In this document: positions 4,743 to 7,775 of the stretch, piece by piece
How the letters are laid out: every line of letters starts with the position of its first letter
How positions within the stretch are numbered: the stretch's first letter is position 1
Source of the DNA: WGOA01 sp964429745
GTDB lineage: Bacteria; Bacteroidota; Bacteroidia; Chitinophagales; BACL12
Assembly (NCBI GenBank): GCA_964429745.1
Contig: CAYSDI010000125.1
Span: 1 to 7,775, forward strand
Length of the DNA: 7,775 bases
Direction of reading: 5' to 3'
Notes under the pieces: model-generated
Database searches by the model: none
The model's input: the letters and a program-made list of their open reading frames with translations, nothing else
Told to the model about the DNA's origin: nothing
Position numbers and translations under genes: made by a program

Positions 4743-6392
4743 TTAACGCTGCACCGCCGGAACCAGAGCAGAGCTGTGTTCGCCTGCTTCTGTGCGGTGA
4801 GTGAGCACATACAACCCATCGGGCAGGTGCTCAGAAGCCACAGCGTTGCGACCTTCAAGAGTCTGCCCCTGCCCAACCAGGCGACCTGCCAGATCGTGCA
4901 ACATCCACTGGCCGGATACGGCAGCATCAAAGTAGAGCTGCTGCCCGTCCTGAAGCACTTGCAGTGGAACCGCCTGGCGCAGCACCGGCGTGCTAAAGGT
5001 TTTCAAGGCAGAGGGTGCGGTGATGCTCAGATCGTTGCAGCGCGCGCGGACAAACCACTCGTAGTTAGTAGCGGGTGAGAGGATGTTCACATTGCGCTGT
5101 GTGGCCGTCGTTTGAATTTTATTGAAATTTGGCGCGCCAACCGGGCGTCCATTGATCTGGTAACCATCGGCATTGGGGATGGCATCCCAGGCCAGACTAA
5201 CCGAAGTGGGTGAGAGCACAATTGCGTCGAGACCAGTAACAATGGAACCTGCGTTACAATTCTCTACGATCTTGTAGATCTGGCCAGTGCTGAGGTTGGC
5301 CGCATACAATTCGTTTTCGGCATCTTGGCCAAACGTAGAAATCAACGCCTGAACGTTGCCGTAGGGGGTAAGAATGTAGCCGCCGCTGCCGTTGTCTTCA
5401 AGTGCCCACCAGTTGCCGCTCAGGTAGTCGCAAAAGAGGTATTTGCCGTAGAGCGACGGGTTGCCAATTCCCCGGTACACAAAACCGCCGGTGATAGAAA
5501 GGCCACCTGTGGTGAAATCATGTGGGTATTCAAAGACAGGGAAATCATAGGTGCCAATGGGGCTACAACCCGCAAGGTTGAAAGGCGCATTGCCTTCGTA
5601 ACAACGCCAGCCGTAGTTCTCGCCGCCTGCGCTGGATGCGGGTTGCACGTTGACCTCTTCCCAATCTTCCTGGCCGACATCAGCGATCCAATAATCGCCA
5701 GTGAGGGCGTCAAAGCTGCAACGCCAGGGGTTGCGCAAACCCAAAGCCCATATTTCAGGTGCGTAAGTAGGGTCGCCTACAAAAGGGTTGTCAGCCGGGA
5801 TGGTGTAGGGCGAACCGCTGTCCACGTCAATACGCAGCACTTTGCCGAGCAGATTGGTTTTGGTCTGTGAGCGGTCGCCGGGATCGCCGGCACTGCCGCC
5901 ATCGCCAAGCGCGATGTAGAGGTAGCCGTCGGGTCCAAAATTCAGATCGCCGGCATTGTGGTTGGCAAAAGGCTGGACCACGGTCAGCACAATGACTTCA
6001 GTGGCCGGGTCAGCCACATTCGGGTTGAGCGCATTGCGCGTGAACCGGGAAATGACGGTGTTGCCAGCGTTGTTGGTGTAGTTGACGTAGAAATACCCGT
6101 TGCTGGCATAGTCCGGGTGGAAGGCCATACCGAGCAATCCGCGCTCATTGTGAGTAGTGGACACTTGCGGGTCAATGTCCAGGAAGGGCGTAGCTAATTT
6201 GACGCCCCGAGCATTGAGGATTTGAATGGCTCCTCGCTTCTCTACAATGAACAAGCGATCATCGCCGGCATTGGTGATGTCAACAGGACTAGAAAAACCG
6301 CTGGCAAAGGGCTGGAGAGTGAAATTAGGTTGTGCGTGCAAACTGACTCCAACGAGTAGCGCCGCAGCCAAGAGTAAGGCTATTCTTTTCAT
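4743..6392 (-). CDS. Secreted PQQ-type sugar dehydrogenase with fibronectin III and T9SS sorting domain
   Basis: A 549-residue secreted protein. A signal peptide, MKRIALLLAAALLVGVSLHA, precedes QP. Residues about 25-376 form a six-bladed propeller of the soluble glucose/aldose dehydrogenase (GSDH, YliI-like) family. Seen are NERGLLGMAFHPDY, NHNAGDLNFGPDGYLYIALGDGG (H145 as likely catalytic base), GDPGDRSQ, LGKVLRIDVD, and WALGLRNPWRCSFD with R220. Such enzymes oxidise sugars with PQQ and Ca, although many Bacteroidota members have unproven cofactor use. A fibronectin III domain (about 383-467) and a C-terminal sorting domain with MLHDLAGRLVGQGQ and LPDGLYVL (about 474-549) follow, predicting T9SS export and surface attachment or release. 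The ATG at 6392 directly begins the signal peptide. It has its own terminator and appears monocistronic. TAATATGG at 6430-6423 is a weak promoter-like box. No pqq genes are visible here. Confidence 0.95.
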   Translation of the reverse strand: MKRIALLLAAALLVGVSLHAQPNFTLQPFASGFSSPVDITNAGDDRLFIVEKRGAIQILNARGVKLATPFLDIDPQVSTTHNERGLLGMAFHPDYASNGYFYVNYTNNAGNTVISRFTRNALNPNVADPATEVIVLTVVQPFANHNAGDLNFGPDGYLYIALGDGGSAGDPGDRSQTKTNLLGKVLRIDVDSGSPYTIPADNPFVGDPTYAPEIWALGLRNPWRCSFDALTGDYWIADVGQEDWEEVNVQPASSAGGENYGWRCYEGNAPFNLAGCSPIGTYDFPVFEYPHDFTTGGLSITGGFVYRGIGNPSLYGKYLFCDYLSGNWWALEDNGSGGYILTPYGNVQALISTFGQDAENELYAANLSTGQIYKIVENCNAGSIVTGLDAIVLSPTSVSLAWDAIPNADGYQINGRPVGAPNFNKIQTTATQRNVNILSPATNYEWFVRARCNDLSITAPSALKTFSTPVLRQAVPLQVLQDGQQLYFDAAVSGQWMLHDLAGRLVGQGQTLEGRNAVASEHLPDGLYVLTHRTEAGEHSSALVPAVQR

Positions 6393-6471
6393 ATGAAGGG
6401 TGGTTTGGAGGGTCTAATGAGCCCATATTACAAAAAACAGTTGAACAACAATAATGATTGCCGCAGTACCC

Positions 6472-6503
6472 ACGATAAACCGGCCTTTAGGCCGGTTTAT
6501 CGT
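6472..6503. terminator. Hairpin between the 266-residue secreted protein and the sugar dehydrogenase
   Basis: ACGATAAACCGGCCT (6472-6486) and its exact complement (6489-6503) form a 15-bp palindrome with a 2-base centre, so in RNA about 14 bp with a 4-base loop. It lies 32 bases after the stop at 6536. The T-rich flank (TTTGTTG) is on the plus-strand side; the minus-strand flank is GGGTACTG. It probably still ends the leftward transcript, but it lacks a classic U-tract in that direction. Confidence 0.65.
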
Positions 6504-6535
6504 TTTGTTGATCGCGTTTTTGAGTTTTATTGATC

Positions 6536-7336
6536 CTATTCAGACCAATATTGCAGCGTAACAGATATGAAACCATCCGGACCTTCCAAACTGGATTTCA
6601 GGGTTACCCGGCGGCTTGAAGCCCCGTCAAAGTAGCCTGGGAAGGCACCAAAGGTGTAGGTACCCCCTCTTAAATCAGGGAACTCGTCGGCAAAAATATA
6701 GTCGGGATACACATACTCACCCGTGTATTCGTTGTATGCGTAATACCCATAAAGTCCGGTAGAACCCGTTACCGGATTGCCCAAATAATCGACCAAAAGG
6801 ATGCGAATATTGTAAAACTTTTGTGCCTGCTTATAATAATTGGCTTCGCGGGAAATCTGCTTGGCCAGGGTGTATTGCAGGGTCAAATCAGCACGAATAC
6901 TCAAGGCTACCGGATAGGCAGCGGTTGCATCGCCGGACAGAATCAAATTGCGCAGCACAGCGCTGTTGGCAGCGATGGCGTCGCCCAAACCCTCGACCTG
7001 AGCGCACCACGTCTGGATATTGGCAGGGTTGATGTAGCTGTCCAAGCCCGCAGCCATCCCAATGGCAGCCGAGCAATCGTCCTGAGCGCCTTCAATAGCG
7101 GCTTGCCGCAAATTGGTCAGGTAAACGAATCCGTCTGCATCAGGGGTTGGATTGCCATTGATGAAGTAATCAATGACCAGGTTCTTAAGCGCATCGCCAT
7201 TAGCAGCAACTTCAGTGTTGATAGTGGCGGAGGCATCGAGGACATCGTTCAAGTACGTCGTTGCCGTCTGCGCTTGCAGGACCGGTGCCGCAAAGAGCAT
7301 GGTCGCAACTGCGGCGTTGCGTAAAATTGCATTCAT
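6536..7336 (-). CDS. Secreted protein of unknown function
   Basis: I do not recognise this 266-residue protein. The first 22 residues, ending VLQAQ, are a signal peptide with likely cleavage after LQA. Residues about 24-175 are mainly helical and rich in Ala, Asn and Leu. They hold two cysteines (C88, C111) that could pair, and a weak echo of ANGDALKNLVI (46-55) near ANSAVLRNLIL (123-133), suggesting repeated helical units. Residues about 176-266 look like a beta-sandwich of the carboxypeptidase-regulatory or prealbumin-like type (IRILLVDYLGNPVTG, then GGTYTFGAFPGYFDG, ending FISVTLQYWSE). There is no T9SS sorting domain, so it should be periplasmic or outer-membrane associated. The ATG at 7336 begins the signal peptide, 20 bases from a promoter-like box. 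The stop at 6536 is followed by a strong hairpin. Confidence 0.85.
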   Translation of the reverse strand: MNAILRNAAVATMLFAAPVLQAQTATTYLNDVLDASATINTEVAANGDALKNLVIDYFINGNPTPDADGFVYLTNLRQAAIEGAQDDCSAAIGMAAGLDSYINPANIQTWCAQVEGLGDAIAANSAVLRNLILSGDATAAYPVALSIRADLTLQYTLAKQISREANYYKQAQKFYNIRILLVDYLGNPVTGSTGLYGYYAYNEYTGEYVYPDYIFADEFPDLRGGTYTFGAFPGYFDGASSRRVTLKSSLEGPDGFISVTLQYWSE

Positions 7337-7355
7337 GACAAAAAGGATTTAGCTG

Positions 7356-7383
7356 CGAAAATAAGGTCAGCCCATCAACGCAA
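7356..7383 (-). promoter_or_regulatory. Likely promoter of the 266-residue secreted protein
   Basis: On the minus strand TATTTTCG (7363-7356) matches the Bacteroidota -7 consensus TAnnTTTG except for one base. TTG (7383-7381) lies 17 bases upstream in the -33 position. Transcription would begin about 14 bases before the ATG at 7336. Confidence 0.4.
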
Positions 7384-7398
7384 TGTTTCGGCAATGTT
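7381..7398. repeat. Pair of 7-base direct repeats at the promoter
   Basis: CAATGTT occurs at 7381-7387 and 7392-7398, separated by TCGG, giving an 11-base period (about one helix turn). The pair overlaps the -33 side of the promoter-like element at 7356-7383. Tandem half-sites there could bind an activator on one face of the DNA. It may also be chance. Confidence 0.3.
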
Positions 7399-7434
7399 AA
7401 ATCTGCCAGGCGTGGATAAACAATTTCCTAAGCC

Positions 7435-7775
7435 CTATTGCCTCACAATTTTCCGGGGAAGGGTCTGCGTACCGTCCACAGCGCGCAAGTGAACCAGATA
7501 GAGCCCGGCGGGTTGCGAAGTCAGGTCGAAGGGGATTGTTTGCTCGTGCCACTGCCTTAAAACCTCCCGCCCGTATAGGTCGTGGACGATGAGCCAGCCG
7601 GCTTGGTTACTTTGCAAAGTGTAGAGGCCATTGCTTGTGGTGGGGAAAACGGACCAGTCTGCGAGGTGTGACTGGGGGTTGAATAATCCCGTCTTTGTGG
7701 TGTCTTGCGGGGAGAGGGTGTCACATGGGCTGCCCACGAGCGGTCCGAGGTCGAAGTTGGCGAAGTTGGGGAGGG
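7435..7775 (-). CDS. C-terminal end of a T9SS-exported protein (N-terminus outside the window)
   Basis: The frame is open from the right edge to TAG at 7437-7435: 113 codons. A GTG inside (7737) is not the true start, since the frame continues upstream as LPNFANFDLGPL. That segment with GSPCDTL is a junction often seen before the sorting domain in large Saprospiraceae surface proteins. Residues from about FNPQSHLADWSVFPTTSNG onward form a T9SS type A sorting domain: GWLIVHDLYGREVLRQ, then FDLTSQPAGLYLVHL and a basic end, LPRKIVRQ. The sorting domain directs outer-membrane passage and is normally removed. The protein's main function lies outside the window. No clear terminator hairpin follows the stop, so some read-through into the next gene is possible. 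Confidence 0.88.
   Translation of the reverse strand, partial: LPNFANFDLGPLVGSPCDTLSPQDTTKTGLFNPQSHLADWSVFPTTSNGLYTLQSNQAGWLIVHDLYGREVLRQWHEQTIPFDLTSQPAGLYLVHLRAVDGTQTLPRKIVRQ

Noticed and set aside
4475..4930. Minus-strand ORF of 151 codons spanning the end of the dehydrogenase and the start of the metallopeptidase
   Set aside because: It overlaps two real genes in another frame and runs through the strong terminator at 4683-4719.
5325..5870. Plus-strand ORF of 181 codons opposite the sugar dehydrogenase
   Set aside because: Antisense shadow of a well-supported propeller domain; no motifs or start signals.

Overview
The window looks like a chromosomal segment of a Bacteroidota bacterium, probably near the Saprospiraceae/Lewinella group. 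The evidence is two proteins with type IX secretion (T9SS) C-terminal sorting domains, AT-rich starts without Shine-Dalgarno sequences, promoter-like TAnnTTTG/TTG elements, and a moderately high GC content. Every gene I can support lies on the minus strand, so transcription runs from high to low coordinates. The long plus-strand reading frames are shadows.

Left part (1-2820): a cysteine-biosynthesis operon of the CysO type known from Mycobacterium. In transcription order it contains a cysteine-rich 18-codon leader peptide (2819-2763), a strong terminator hairpin (2740-2708), a CysM-like PLP synthase (2614-1550), a JAMM/Mec-type metallopeptidase (1503-997), and a protein running off the left edge (890 to <1). 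That last protein fuses a CysO-like ubiquitin-fold sulfur carrier to a MoeB/ThiF E1-like adenylyltransferase. The E1 domain should charge the carrier with sulfur as a thiocarboxylate, CysM should transfer the sulfur to an activated serine on the carrier, and Mec should release cysteine.

Two things stand out here. First, the leader MMMHTCCPTCCKNILSGV has four Cys codons in two pairs just upstream of the terminator, and an alternative pairing is possible. This is the layout of a ribosome-mediated cysteine attenuator and supports the pathway assignment independently. Second, the carrier's Gly-Gly, normally the free C-terminus, is internal in the fusion. A cut after it would be needed, and the neighbouring JAMM enzyme is the obvious candidate.

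Middle part (2864-4719): an exported protein of the low-molecular-weight phosphatase/arsenate reductase fold with all three redox cysteines, and a membrane-anchored zinc metallopeptidase of the YpfJ family. Each appears to be its own transcription unit.

Right part (4683-7775): three exported proteins. These are a PQQ-type sugar dehydrogenase with a fibronectin III and a T9SS sorting domain, an unrecognised 266-residue secreted protein, and the C-terminal end of another T9SS cargo protein entering from the right edge. Good hairpins separate the units. I saw no tRNA, rRNA, insertion sequence, CRISPR array or phage gene.
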